64,000 bases of DNA from Mycolicibacterium komossense (lineage in GTDB: Bacteria; Actinomycetota; Actinomycetes; Mycobacteriales; Mycobacteriaceae), in assembly GCF_025822605.1 (NCBI RefSeq), contig NZ_JACKTY010000029.1:375236-439235 (forward strand), read 5' to 3'. Each line of letters starts with the position of its first letter. The first letter of the stretch is position 1. The notes beneath the pieces were generated by a model. The model was not told the origin of the DNA and made no database searches. It saw only the letters and a program-made list of their open reading frames with translations. Shown here piece by piece: positions 24,817 to 33,305 of this stretch. Position numbers and translations under genes: made by a program.

Positions 24817-25367
24817 TGGAATTGGTCGGCGGCCGGCGAAGCCACCGCATATGGGTGGTGCGACACGGTGAATCGACGTGGAACGCCGAGGGCCGGATGC
24901 AACGTCAGGTTGCCCACCCCCCGCTGACTGCACGTGGCACCACCCAGGCCTACGCCGCGGGTTATGCACTGCAGCACAAGCAGATTCGACGTGTCATCAG
25001 CTCAGATGCAGTGCGGGCCACCCAGACCGCGCAGGCGATGGCGACGGTTCTCGGCGTCGAGGTAGTGGTGGACAACCGCCTCCGAGAGCGCGGCTTCGTC
25101 GCCGGTCGCCTGGTCGACGCGCGAACATCCGGACGCGAGCACCTGGAGGACCCGACTGAACGGGTGCGTTCGGCGCTGCTCGACATCGCGTCGATGCCCG
25201 GTCCGACTGCGGTGGTCACTCACGGTGACATTGTGTGCGCGATCCTCGACATGCTCGGGGCGCGTGATGCAACCACCAGCCAATGGGCAACCGGCACAGA
25301 CGTTCCCAACGGGGCGGCCGTCGAGCTCAGCCTGCGCAAACTGCGCGGGCCGGCCGATCTCGTCTGA
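24816..25367 (+). CDS. Histidine phosphatase family protein, CobC-like
   Basis: 183 residues of the phosphoglycerate mutase fold. The catalytic motif WVVRHGESTWNAEGR lies near the N-terminus, SSDAVRATQTAQAM follows, and the second His is in VVTHGDIVC. Placement at the end of the bluB-cobA unit points to alpha-ribazole phosphatase (CobC) activity. The family is broad, so this rests on context. It converges with the OsmC gene, 4 nt apart. Confidence 0.82.
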   Translation: MELVGGRRSHRIWVVRHGESTWNAEGRMQRQVAHPPLTARGTTQAYAAGYALQHKQIRRVISSDAVRATQTAQAMATVLGVEVVVDNRLRERGFVAGRLVDARTSGREHLEDPTERVRSALLDIASMPGPTAVVTHGDIVCAILDMLGARDATTSQWATGTDVPNGAAVELSLRKLRGPADLV

Positions 25368-25371
25368 CGGC

Positions 25372-25806
25372 TCAGGTGCTCAGTGCCGCATCGACGGTGA
25401 CCGGGACACTCGAGAGCGCCCGACCGATCGGGCACACCGATGATGCGGTGGCGGCGAGCTGCACGAACTTCTCGTTGGTGGCGTTGACCCCACGGCCGCG
25501 GACGATCAGCGCGATATCGGCGATGCCGAAATCGACCTCGGGGCCGCCCTGGGTGACCACCGCCTCGACGTGCAGAACAGGGCTTTCCTCAAGTCCGGGA
25601 TCGAGCAGAGCGGACAGTTGCATGGCGTAGCACGAGGCGTAGGCAGCGGCCAAGAGCTCCTCCGGCGAGGTGGTCGTCGCCGCGTCCGCCGCCCGCGTTG
25701 CCAACGAATAGTCGAAGGTCGCCTGTCCGGAGGACGTCAAGGCGATCGACCCGGCACCGCCGACCAACGATCCCTGCCATTGCGCGGTTGCCACCCGAGT
25801 GCTCAT
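25372..25806 (-). CDS. OsmC/Ohr-family peroxiredoxin
   Basis: 144 residues. The two conserved redox cysteines lie in AYASCYAMQL (about residue 58) and ASSVCPIGRAL (about 123), so thiol peroxidase activity is expected. It starts inside the stop of the PduO-type gene (ATGA at 25803-25806). Co-expression with a B12 adenosyltransferase may reflect protection of an oxygen-sensitive radical or cob(I)alamin chemistry (inference). Confidence 0.9.
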   Translation of the reverse strand: MSTRVATAQWQGSLVGGAGSIALTSSGQATFDYSLATRAADAATTTSPEELLAAAYASCYAMQLSALLDPGLEESPVLHVEAVVTQGGPEVDFGIADIALIVRGRGVNATNEKFVQLAATASSVCPIGRALSSVPVTVDAALST

Positions 25807-26411
25807 GTTCGTCCTGTCTCCTGGGTTCGGTCTGATGGCGGCGCCGACCGGTCGCCACCGGGACGCCAGAGCACATCGCCGTCCGGATTCTCATAACGCG
25901 CCACGATGAACAGCAGATCCGACAGGCGGTTCAGATAACGCAGTGCGCAGTCGTTGACCGGAGCCGTCTCGGCCAGACACCAGGCGCTGCGTTCCGCCCG
26001 ACGTGCCACGGTCCGGGCGTGGTGCAGATGCGCGGCGGCGAGGGTACCCCCGGGCAGGATGAAACTGGCCAGCTTGGGCAACGCCGCATTGAACTCGTCG
26101 CACCACGATTCCAGCTGTGTCACTTGTTTTTCGGTGACCCGAAGCGGTTCGTACTCGCTGACTTCTGCCACCGGGGTGCACAGATCGGCGCCGACGTCGA
26201 ACAGGTCGTTCTGGATGACACCCAGCACCTCGGTGGTCCGGGCGCTCACCCCGCCCGCCGCAATCGCGATGCCGATGATGGCGTTGGTCTCGTCGCAGTC
26301 GGCATAGGCGCCGACCCGCACATCCGACTTGGCAACTCGGGACATATCGCCCAGGGCGGTGGTGCCCTGGTCGCCGGTGCGGGTGTAGATCCGGGTCAGA
26401 TGAACGGCCAT
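25803..26411 (-). CDS. pduO: Cob(I)alamin adenosyltransferase, PduO type
   Basis: 202 residues from ATG 26411 (MAVHLTRIYTRTGDQGTTALGDMSRV). The N-terminal TRTGDQGTT ATP loop, the DCDETNAIIG segment, the RRAERS block and the NRLSDLLFIVAR helix are diagnostic for PduO/ACA enzymes. It regenerates AdoCbl for the dehydratase. It contains only the catalytic domain; the HbpS/GlcG domain fused at the C-terminus of Salmonella PduO is a separate gene here (27535). Unrelated in fold to the riboswitch-controlled cobO. Confidence 0.94.
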   Translation of the reverse strand: MAVHLTRIYTRTGDQGTTALGDMSRVAKSDVRVGAYADCDETNAIIGIAIAAGGVSARTTEVLGVIQNDLFDVGADLCTPVAEVSEYEPLRVTEKQVTQLESWCDEFNAALPKLASFILPGGTLAAAHLHHARTVARRAERSAWCLAETAPVNDCALRYLNRLSDLLFIVARYENPDGDVLWRPGGDRSAPPSDRTQETGRT

Positions 26412-26490
26412 GACCCACTGCCCGGTCGTCGTGTCCAGGCCCGCAGCGCCAGGACGGCCGGCCACATCAGGGCGACAGCGAAGTGGATGC

Positions 26491-27216
26491 TCACGATGAC
26501 GCGACCACGGGCAGGATCTGCGCGAGACCCGCGGCCAACGTCGCGCCGATCAGCGGAGCCACGATGGGAACCCACGAGTAACTCCAGCCGGGGTCGGCCT
26601 TGCCCTTGATGGGCAGCAGCGCATAGGCGAGGCGAGGACCGAGGTCACGGGCGGGGTTCACGGCGTAGCCCGTCGGTCCGCCGAGTGCAAAGCCGATCGT
26701 GATGATGACGAAGGTGACGCCGGCGTAGCCGAGGGCCTCGTTGGCGGGCGGGTTCACCAACACCCACAGGATCAGTACGAACGTCGCGATGGCCTCGGTC
26801 ACCATGTTCCAGGGGGCGTTGCGGATGGCCGGCGAGGTGCAGAAGATTCCGCGGGTCCCCGAGTTGTCCTCCATGGCGTCGAACTGCAGCTTGAACGCCG
26901 CCCACGCCAGCCAGGCGCCGACGAAACCGCCGAGGAGCTGTGCGGCCCAGTACACCGGGACCGACGACCACGGAACGCCACCGGAGATGGCCACCGCCAG
27001 TGTCACGGCCGGGTTGATGTGACCGCCGGAAGGCGCAGCGACGCTGGCGCCGGCGAAGACGCCGAAGCCCCAGCCGAGAACGATGACGATCCAGTCGCCA
27101 CCACCACCGTGGGAGAACGAATTCTTCAGCACCACCGCGGCCACTGAGCCGTTACCGAGGAGACAAAGTACCGCCGTACCGAGGAACTCCCAGATGAAGA
27201 TGTCGATATTCGACAC
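26491..27216 (-). CDS. glpF: Glycerol facilitator / aquaglyceroporin
   Basis: 241 residues with six predicted membrane helices and both NPA half-helix loops: GGHINPAVT and GYAVNPARDLGPR. Asp after the second NPA-R is typical of glycerol-conducting members. GTG 27216 is chosen, with AGAGG about 9 nt upstream. It lies upstream of pduO on the same strand (79 nt). With glpK at 29748 it gives the island glycerol entry and phosphorylation. Confidence 0.94.
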   Translation of the reverse strand: MSNIDIFIWEFLGTAVLCLLGNGSVAAVVLKNSFSHGGGGDWIVIVLGWGFGVFAGASVAAPSGGHINPAVTLAVAISGGVPWSSVPVYWAAQLLGGFVGAWLAWAAFKLQFDAMEDNSGTRGIFCTSPAIRNAPWNMVTEAIATFVLILWVLVNPPANEALGYAGVTFVIITIGFALGGPTGYAVNPARDLGPRLAYALLPIKGKADPGWSYSWVPIVAPLIGATLAAGLAQILPVVASS

Positions 27217-27534
27217 TGACCACAACCTCTCTGATGGGCGGTTTTGACGGCCGTAGCTTGACGCCTGTTGGCATAGGTCGGCCACCGCCGACATGCGTTC
27301 TCAGTCTTTCGTCCGCCGCCGTTTCGCGGATGGTTATCCGGACGTCCCGGCCAATTACTGATCCAGAGGTGAGCTTTTTGGATAGGCTCGAGGCTCACCA
27401 GGGCCACGCCCTAGACAAGACGGCGCCAAAACGTAGCCTAGTTTGAGGGCAGGGATCTATCATCGCTCCTGGCCAGCGACTCTGGCTGTGACCCCAAATC
27501 TCTTGCAGCAAGCACCCATTCGAAAGGTTCGACG
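27217..27534. other. Divergent intergenic region glpF / HbpS-like gene
   Basis: 318 nt without a convincing gene. A GGTGAGC/GCTCACC inverted repeat (27368-27374, 27393-27399) and AT-richer stretches are present. The only ribosome site is AAAGG just before 27535. No TGCAAC direct repeat and no riboswitch core were found. Confidence 0.5.
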
Positions 27535-27933
27535 ATGAGTTGCATTTCCTTGCCCACCGCCAAGTCCGTGATCGAGGCCGCGACCGCGAAGGCGCAGGAA
27601 ATCGGGCAGCCGATGAACATCGCGGTGGTCGACGACGGCGGTCACCTGGTGGCGTTCGTCCGGATGGATGGTGCGATCAAGGCCAGCATCGATATCTCGA
27701 TTCGCAAGGCGCGTACCTCGATTCTGATGAATGCGCCGACGGGCGCGCTGATGCCACTGGTCCAGCCGGGCGCCGAGCTGTACGGCCTTGAGCAGACTTC
27801 AGGGGGCATGGTGATCTTCGGTGGCGGTATCCCCCTGACGGTCGACGGTGTCGTGGTAGGGGCGATCGGAGTCAGCGCGGGCAGCGTCGAGCAGGACTGC
27901 ACTGTTGCGCAGGCAGGCGTCGACGCTCTCTAA
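27535..27933 (+). CDS. HbpS/GlcG/PduO-C domain (DUF336) protein
   Basis: 132 residues spanning one whole domain: AVVDDGGHLVAFVRMDGA, SIRKARTS, the GGGIPLTVDGVVVGAIGVSAG glycine loop, then EQDCTVAQAGV. The same domain forms the C-terminal half of Salmonella PduO, and in HbpS it binds haem. Here it stands alone, beside the PduO catalytic-domain gene. No signal peptide, so cytosolic. AAAGG precedes the ATG. Its end overlaps the convergent aminotransferase-like gene by 4 nt. Confidence 0.88.
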   Translation: MSCISLPTAKSVIEAATAKAQEIGQPMNIAVVDDGGHLVAFVRMDGAIKASIDISIRKARTSILMNAPTGALMPLVQPGAELYGLEQTSGGMVIFGGGIPLTVDGVVVGAIGVSAGSVEQDCTVAQAGVDAL

Positions 27934-28943
27934 CCGGCAGTGATGGCGTCGACAAGGACGGGCCACTCCGGCCGGACGGCGGCTCTCAGGTAAGGCCCAT
28001 CCAGACCGACGAATGTGTCGCAACGGCGTACCGCAATTCGCTTCGCAGCCAGACGTTTCCGCGTCGCCTCGGCATCGGGGACGGTGAACAGCACAAACGG
28101 CGCGACGCCATCGGTGACCGTGATACCCACCGACCGTAATCCGGCCACCATCTCGCTGCGCACCTGCCCGACCCGCGTCGCAGCGGCCTGTGCCTCGGCG
28201 ATCGCCTCCGGTGCACAGCACGCCGCGATGGCCTCCATCTGCAGTGTCCCGACCGGCCAGTGCGGCCGCTGCGACGTCAGCCGGGCCAGCAGCGCCGGCG
28301 CTGCGAGCGCATAGCCGACCCGCAGACCGGCCAATGCCCAAGTCTTGGTGAGGCTGCGTAACACGAGCACGTCGTCGAGGTCACCGTAGGCATCGCCGGC
28401 CACCGATTCTGGTTCGCCGGGGACCGCATCGGCGAAAGCCTCGTCAACGACCACAATCCGCCCGGGCCGCCGCAGGGCGAGAATCTGCTCGCGCGGATGA
28501 AGAACCGAGGTTGGATTCGTGGGATTGCCGACGATGACCAGATCCGCTTCCTCGGGCACGGCGGCATCGACCAGCTCGAACGGATCCGGCAGCGTCACAT
28601 GACTTATCGGGATCCCGGCCGCGGTGAGGACCGCGTCGGGCTCGGTGAACGACGGCGCGATCAGTGCGGCGAGCCGGGGCCGCAGGTTCGGCAACAGCGC
28701 GAATCCTTCGGCGCCACCGGCGAGGAGGAGCACTTCGTCGACGGCGCGGCCGTGTCGGGCGGCAACCGCTGCGACGGCACGCCGGTGGTCGTCCCCGCCC
28801 GGGTAGCGGCCGAGGTCGGCCAGGCGGGCGGCCAACCGCTCGATGAGCCACGGCGGCGGCGCCGCGGCGCGAACGTTGACGGCGAAATCGACCATGCCCG
28901 GCGTCGCCGCCTGGTCACCGTGGTAGCGCGAGGGCAGGTGCAT
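27930..28943 (-). CDS. PLP-dependent aminotransferase, CobC/CobD (threonine-phosphate decarboxylase)-like
   Basis: 337 residues of fold type I. The PLP lysine is in LRSLTKTWALAGLRVGYA; other marks are GNPTNPTSVLHP and VVDEAFADAVPGE. The N-terminus (HLPSRYHGD...DFAVNVRAAAPP) matches cobalamin-linked members such as M. tuberculosis Rv2231c, which supply (R)-1-amino-2-propanol phosphate for the nucleotide loop. Its ATG overlaps the nucleosidase stop (TGATG), so the two are coupled. Confidence 0.87.
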   Translation of the reverse strand: MHLPSRYHGDQAATPGMVDFAVNVRAAAPPPWLIERLAARLADLGRYPGGDDHRRAVAAVAARHGRAVDEVLLLAGGAEGFALLPNLRPRLAALIAPSFTEPDAVLTAAGIPISHVTLPDPFELVDAAVPEEADLVIVGNPTNPTSVLHPREQILALRRPGRIVVVDEAFADAVPGEPESVAGDAYGDLDDVLVLRSLTKTWALAGLRVGYALAAPALLARLTSQRPHWPVGTLQMEAIAACCAPEAIAEAQAAATRVGQVRSEMVAGLRSVGITVTDGVAPFVLFTVPDAEATRKRLAAKRIAVRRCDTFVGLDGPYLRAAVRPEWPVLVDAITAG

Positions 28944-29692
28944 CACAGCACGGGAAGGAGCTGTCGGACGAGGCCCGCCGAGACCGCCGCGACGCCCTCG
29001 GCGAATGCGCCGAAATCGACCGCGGAATCACGACCGGCCAGGTCCGACAGTGCGCGGATGATCACCCATGGCACCCCGAACACTTCGCAGACCTGGGCTA
29101 CCGCACCACCTTCCATCTCGATCGCGAGGGCAGCGGTGTCGCGGTGTAGCCGATCTCTGGTGCTTTCACAGTGCAGGTACTGATCGCCGGTCAGCACAGT
29201 GCCGTACGCGATGTGCGGTGGGCGGTCCCGGCCGCCGGCCGCCGCCGCCAGCGACGGCAACGTCACGACGTCGAGGTGGGCCCTTATCCGCGCGAGGATG
29301 TCGGGGGCCATGCGGTAACCGAGCTCATCGGTCGGGTTGATGAACGCGACGTGCCCGGCCTGGTACATGAGCAACTGCTCATTCTCGATGCGTCCGACGT
29401 CATGCTGGATCACCCGGTCGGCGATCACGACGTCGCCGATGTGCAGGGCCGGGTCGAGACCGCCGGCGACACCCGACAACACGATGACACGGCAGCCGAA
29501 CCTCTGCGCCAACAGCGTTGTCACGATGCCGGCGTTGACTTTTCCCATTCCGGCGCCGACCAGCACGACCTGGTGGCCGTCGAGCACACCCTCGTCGAAC
29601 CGCAGCCGGGCCACCTCGACCGTGGTCACGTCGGTCAGCACGTCGCGCAGGTGGGCCAGTTCCTCCGGGATGGCGCAGATCAGCCCGATCAT
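28943..29692 (-). CDS. 5'-methylthioadenosine/S-adenosylhomocysteine nucleosidase
   Basis: 249 residues of the MTAN/Pfs family. [17 protein letters not shown] has the N-terminal catalytic Glu, [12 protein letters not shown] the phosphate-loop remnant, [11 protein letters not shown] the ribose-binding Glu, and RALSDLAGR the catalytic Asp. It hydrolyses SAH and MTA; MTAN enzymes are also known to cleave 5'-deoxyadenosine. In this island it could remove SAH from corrin methyltransferases and 5'-deoxyadenosine lost from damaged AdoCbl (inference). Coupled to the CobC/CobD-like gene. Confidence 0.9.
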   Translation of the reverse strand: MIGLICAIPEELAHLRDVLTDVTTVEVARLRFDEGVLDGHQVVLVGAGMGKVNAGIVTTLLAQRFGCRVIVLSGVAGGLDPALHIGDVVIADRVIQHDVGRIENEQLLMYQAGHVAFINPTDELGYRMAPDILARIRAHLDVVTLPSLAAAAGGRDRPPHIAYGTVLTGDQYLHCESTRDRLHRDTAALAIEMEGGAVAQVCEVFGVPWVIIRALSDLAGRDSAVDFGAFAEGVAAVSAGLVRQLLPVL

Positions 29693-29700
29693 GCGAGGTG

Positions 29701-29737
29701 GGCGTGCTCAGTGGCGGTGAGCGCTACTGAGCACGCC
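29701..29737 (-). terminator. Hairpin after glpK
   Basis: Perfect 12-bp stem GGCGTGCTCAGT (29701-29712) with ACTGAGCACGCC (29726-29737), 13-nt loop, in the 55-nt gap between glpK and the nucleosidase. Its GATTTCGGCGTG edge resembles the hairpin at 58016. Confidence 0.7.
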
Positions 29738-29747
29738 GAAATCGCGA

Positions 29748-31265
29748 TCAGGAGACGTCGACCCAGTCCAGCGTCCGCTGGACGGCTTTCTGCCAGCCTG
29801 CGTAGCCTTCGGCCCGCTTCTCCTCGGACCAGGTCGGTGTCCAGCGCTTGTCCTCCTGCCAGTTCGCCCGCAGATCATCGGGGCTGCCCCAGAAGCCGAC
29901 CGCCAGCCCCGCCGCATAGGCCGCACCGAGGGCAGTCGTCTCCGCCACAACCGGTTTCACCACGTCGACACCGAAGACGTCGGCCTGGATCTGCATGCAC
30001 AGGTCATTGGCGGTGATACCCCCGTCGACCTTCAAGACTTCCAGGTGCACACCGGAGTCTCGCTCCATCGCGTCGACGACATCGCGGCTCTGGTAGCAGA
30101 TCGCCTCCAGAGTGGCGCGCGCCACGTGCGCGTTGGTGTTGAACCGTGACAGCCCGACGATCGCGCCGCGGGCGTCCGAGCGCCAGTACGGCGCGAACAG
30201 CCCCGAGAACGCGGGCACGAAGTACACACCGCCGTTGTCCTCCACCTGCCGGGCCAGCGACTCGCTCTGCGCGGCGCCGCTGATGATGCCCAACTGATCC
30301 CGCAGCCACTGCACGGCCGACCCCGTCACCGCGATCGAACCTTCAAGGGCGTAAACGGGTTTCGCGTCACCGAACTGGTAGCAGACCGTGGTCAGCAACC
30401 CGTTCTCCGAGCGGACGATCTTCTCACCGGTGTTGAGCAACAGGAAGTTACCGGTGCCGTAGGTGTTCTTCGCCTCGCCGGGGGCCAGGCAGACCTGTCC
30501 GACCATCGCGGCCTGCTGGTCACCGAGAATGCCGGTCACCGGCACCTCGCCACCGAGCGGGCCGGTCGCCAGCGTCACGCCGTAGGGTTCCGGTGATGAC
30601 GACGGTTTGATCGTCGGCAGCATCTGACGCGGAATGTTGAAGAACGACAACAGTTCGTCGTCCCAGTCAAGGGTCTCCAGATCCATCAGCATGGTGCGAC
30701 TGGCGTTGGTGACGTCGGTGACGTGCACGCCGCCGCGAGGTCCGCCGGTCAGATTCCACACCACCCAGCTGTCGCTGTTGCCGAAGATCGCGTCACCGCG
30801 TTCCGCGGCTTCGCGGACCCCGTCGACGTTCTCCAGGATCCACTGCACCTTGCCCGCGGAGAAGTAGGTGGCGGGTGGCAGCCCGGCTTTCCGGCGGATG
30901 ACGTCACCACGGCCGTCCCGGTCCAGCGCTGACGCGATCCGGTCGGTCCGGGTGTCCTGCCAGACGATGGCGTTGTAATACGGCCGGCCGGTCTTCTTGT
31001 TCCAGACCAGCGCGGTCTCACGCTGATTGGTGATACCCAGTGCCGCAAGGTCGCTCGGCTGCAGATTGGTGTCGTTGAGGACCGAGGTCAGCACCGACGA
31101 GGTGCGCTCCCAGATCTCCACCGGGCTGTGTTCGACCCAGCCGGCCTGCGGCAGGATCTGCTCGTGCTCTAACTGATGACGGCCCACTTCGGCGCCGGCA
31201 TGATCGAAGACCATGGCGCGGGTACTCGTGGTGCCCTGATCGATGGATACGACAAAATCAGCCAC
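29748..31265 (-). CDS. glpK: Glycerol kinase
   Basis: Phosphorylates glycerol to sn-glycerol-3-phosphate. 505 residues from GTG 31265 ([17 protein letters not shown]), which has a perfect AAAGGAG five nt upstream; nine extra N-terminal codons in the longer frame are excluded. FGGY family signatures: [66 protein letters not shown]. Paired functionally with glpF. It may share a transcript with the aldehyde dehydrogenase upstream. Confidence 0.97.
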   Translation of the reverse strand: MADFVVSIDQGTTSTRAMVFDHAGAEVGRHQLEHEQILPQAGWVEHSPVEIWERTSSVLTSVLNDTNLQPSDLAALGITNQRETALVWNKKTGRPYYNAIVWQDTRTDRIASALDRDGRGDVIRRKAGLPPATYFSAGKVQWILENVDGVREAAERGDAIFGNSDSWVVWNLTGGPRGGVHVTDVTNASRTMLMDLETLDWDDELLSFFNIPRQMLPTIKPSSSPEPYGVTLATGPLGGEVPVTGILGDQQAAMVGQVCLAPGEAKNTYGTGNFLLLNTGEKIVRSENGLLTTVCYQFGDAKPVYALEGSIAVTGSAVQWLRDQLGIISGAAQSESLARQVEDNGGVYFVPAFSGLFAPYWRSDARGAIVGLSRFNTNAHVARATLEAICYQSRDVVDAMERDSGVHLEVLKVDGGITANDLCMQIQADVFGVDVVKPVVAETTALGAAYAAGLAVGFWGSPDDLRANWQEDKRWTPTWSEEKRAEGYAGWQKAVQRTLDWVDVS

Positions 31266-31627
31266 ATTGCTCCTTTGACGAGTGGAACTCACTTAGCGCA
31301 CCGGGCAGGCCTCGACCACGTCGGCCACGACGCTTGAACCGGTATTCGGGATTCGTCCGCCGCGCTCGAACGCTACACCCGCCTGCGCTCCCGTCACAGG
31401 CGTTTGTGCCTGCAACGGCTCCGATTTCCGTTTCGGTGAAGGCCCGCCCCCCGTCAGAAAGCGCACATCCGCCGGCGAGGACCTATCGCAGCAGCCGCCG
31501 GACTGGTGAAACATCAAGGCGCCGTGACGCTCTTGTGATGTCGTCAGCAGTTCGACGGCCGCTGCGGTGATCAACGCCCGGGATGGGGCATCAGGTATCA
31601 ATGGGATCTGCTATCCCTGGCGCGCGA
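31266..31627. other. Gap between aldehyde dehydrogenase and glpK containing a broken gene
   Basis: 362 nt. It holds the shrunken DUF779 reading frame described separately and the AAAGGAG site of glpK. No terminator hairpin is obvious, so ald and glpK may be co-transcribed. Confidence 0.55.
31293..31601 (-). pseudogene. Internally deleted DUF779-family gene
   Basis: The 102-codon frame begins like a DUF779 protein: LITAAAVELL, RHGALMFHQSGGCCDRSSP. It then jumps directly to ADVRFLTGG, the segment near the end of intact members. The intervening 60-70 residues are missing, and an unrelated tail follows. DUF779 genes normally lie just downstream of an aldehyde dehydrogenase of this class, exactly the position here (27 nt after its stop). 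The start would be TTG 31601. In-frame deletion leaving a non-functional or minimal remnant is the best reading; an assembly error is possible. Confidence 0.7.
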
Positions 31628-33151
31628 TCAGAAAAAGCCTTGCGCCTTGTTGCTGTAGGAGACGAGCAGGTTCTTGGTCTGCTGGTAGTGATCCAGCATC
31701 ATCTTGTGGTTTTCGCGACCGATACCGGACTGCTTGTAACCGCCGAACGCGGCGTGCGCCGGGTACTGGTGGTAGCAGTTCGTCCACACACGCCCGGCCT
31801 TGATATCACGGCCGGCCCGATAGGCGGTGTTGCCGTCACGGCTCCACACCCCGGCCCCGAGGCCGTAGAGGGTGTCGTTGGCGATCGACATCGCATCGTC
31901 GTAATCGGTGAACGACGTCACCGCGACAACGGGTCCGAAGATCTCCTCCTGGAACACCCGCATCTTGTTGTGGCCGGTGAAAATCGTTGGCGCAACATAG
32001 TATCCGCCGTTGAGGTCGCCGCCGAGCTGCGTGCGCTCACCGCCGGTGACCACCTGCGCACCCTCGCTCTTGCCGATCTCGATGTAGGACAGGATCTTCT
32101 CCAGCTGGTCGTTGGAGGCCTGTGCGCCGATCATCGTCTCGGTGTCCAGCGGATCGCCCTGCCGGACAGCCTTGGTGCGGATCGCGGCCTGGGCGAGGAA
32201 CTCGTCGTAGATATCGGCCTGGATCAGCGAGCGCGACGGGCACGTGCAGACCTCGCCCTGGTTCAGGGCGAACATCGTGAAGCCCTCGAGGGCCTTGTCC
32301 TGGTAGTCGTCGACCGCGGCCATCACGTCGTTGAAGAAGATGTTGGGGCTCTTGCCGCCGAGTTCCAGGGTGACCGGGATCAGGTTCTGGCTGGCGTACT
32401 GCATGATCAGCCGACCGGTCGTGGTCTCACCGGTGAAGGCGATCTTGGCGATCCGGTTGCTCGACGCCAGCGGCTTACCGGCCTCGACGCCGAACCCGTT
32501 GACGATGTTCAGCACGCCCGCGGGCAGCAGATCGCCGATCACCGAGATCAGGTAGAGGATCGATGCCGGGGTTTGCTCGGCGGGCTTGAGGACGATGGCG
32601 TTGCCGGCGGCCAGCGCGGGCGCCACCTTCCAGACCGCCATCAGGATCGGGAAGTTCCACGGGATGATCTGACCGACGACGCCGAGCGGCTCGTGGAAGT
32701 GATAGGCGACGGTGTCGTCGTCGATCTGGCTCAGTGAACCTTCCTGCGCGCGGATGGCTCCGGCGAAGTAGCGGAAGTGGTCGACCGCCAGCGGGATGTC
32801 GGCGTTGAGGGTTTCGCGGACCGGCTTGCCGTTGTCCCAGGACTCGGCAACGGCGATCGACTCGAGGTTCTCCTCGATGCGGTCGGCGATCTTGTTCAGG
32901 ATGATCGCGCGCTCGGCGGGCGAGGTCTTACCCCAAGCCGGGGCAGCCGCGTGGGCGGCGTCGAGCGCCTTCTCGATATCGGACTCGTCGGACCGGGCCA
33001 CCTCACAGAAGACCTCGCCGGTGACCGGGGTGGGGTTCTCGAAGTATTTACCGGCGGTGGGCGCCACCCATTCGCCGCCGATGTAGTTCTCGTAGCGCGG
33101 CTGGAAAGACATCACGGAGCCTTCAGCGCCGGGACGCGCGTAAACAGTCAT
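31628..33151 (-). CDS. NAD-dependent aldehyde dehydrogenase
   Basis: 507 residues from ATG 33151 ([15 protein letters not shown]), preceded by GAGAGG; ten extra codons upstream are excluded. ALDH superfamily: [34 protein letters not shown] (general-base Glu), [13 protein letters not shown] (nucleophilic Cys), [10 protein letters not shown]. It is of the ExaC/acetaldehyde dehydrogenase class usually paired with DUF779 and a GAF regulator. It would oxidise propionaldehyde or 3-hydroxypropionaldehyde from the dehydratase to the acid. It shares a promoter motif with the dehydratase operon. Confidence 0.93.
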   Translation of the reverse strand: MTVYARPGAEGSVMSFQPRYENYIGGEWVAPTAGKYFENPTPVTGEVFCEVARSDESDIEKALDAAHAAAPAWGKTSPAERAIILNKIADRIEENLESIAVAESWDNGKPVRETLNADIPLAVDHFRYFAGAIRAQEGSLSQIDDDTVAYHFHEPLGVVGQIIPWNFPILMAVWKVAPALAAGNAIVLKPAEQTPASILYLISVIGDLLPAGVLNIVNGFGVEAGKPLASSNRIAKIAFTGETTTGRLIMQYASQNLIPVTLELGGKSPNIFFNDVMAAVDDYQDKALEGFTMFALNQGEVCTCPSRSLIQADIYDEFLAQAAIRTKAVRQGDPLDTETMIGAQASNDQLEKILSYIEIGKSEGAQVVTGGERTQLGGDLNGGYYVAPTIFTGHNKMRVFQEEIFGPVVAVTSFTDYDDAMSIANDTLYGLGAGVWSRDGNTAYRAGRDIKAGRVWTNCYHQYPAHAAFGGYKQSGIGRENHKMMLDHYQQTKNLLVSYSNKAQGFF

Positions 33152-33199
33152 GGGAAAACCTCTCGTGCATAGAGACGACAAATGTGTCGGTCGTCACTC

Positions 33200-33233
33200 A
33201 GGGTAGAAAAAACAGGGTTGCACCACCGTTGCA
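33200..33233 (-). promoter_or_regulatory. Direct-repeat activator site and -10 of the aldehyde dehydrogenase
   Basis: On the minus strand TGCAAC-GGTGG-TGCAAC (33233 to 33217), 11 nt, then TACCCT (33205 to 33200). Predicted start near 33193, about 42 nt before the ATG. Confidence 0.7.
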
Positions 33234-33305
33234 CCCCGCGAGCAGACGCAAACTAACCCCGTTTGGCCTGGAAAAGGGCCACTTTATGTCTGTTCGCGGG
33301 GGGTC

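Noticed and set aside
31401..31430. TGCAAC near 31410 as a fourth activator site for glpK
   Set aside because: Only a single half-site, in the wrong orientation for glpK, and no -10 at the required distance.
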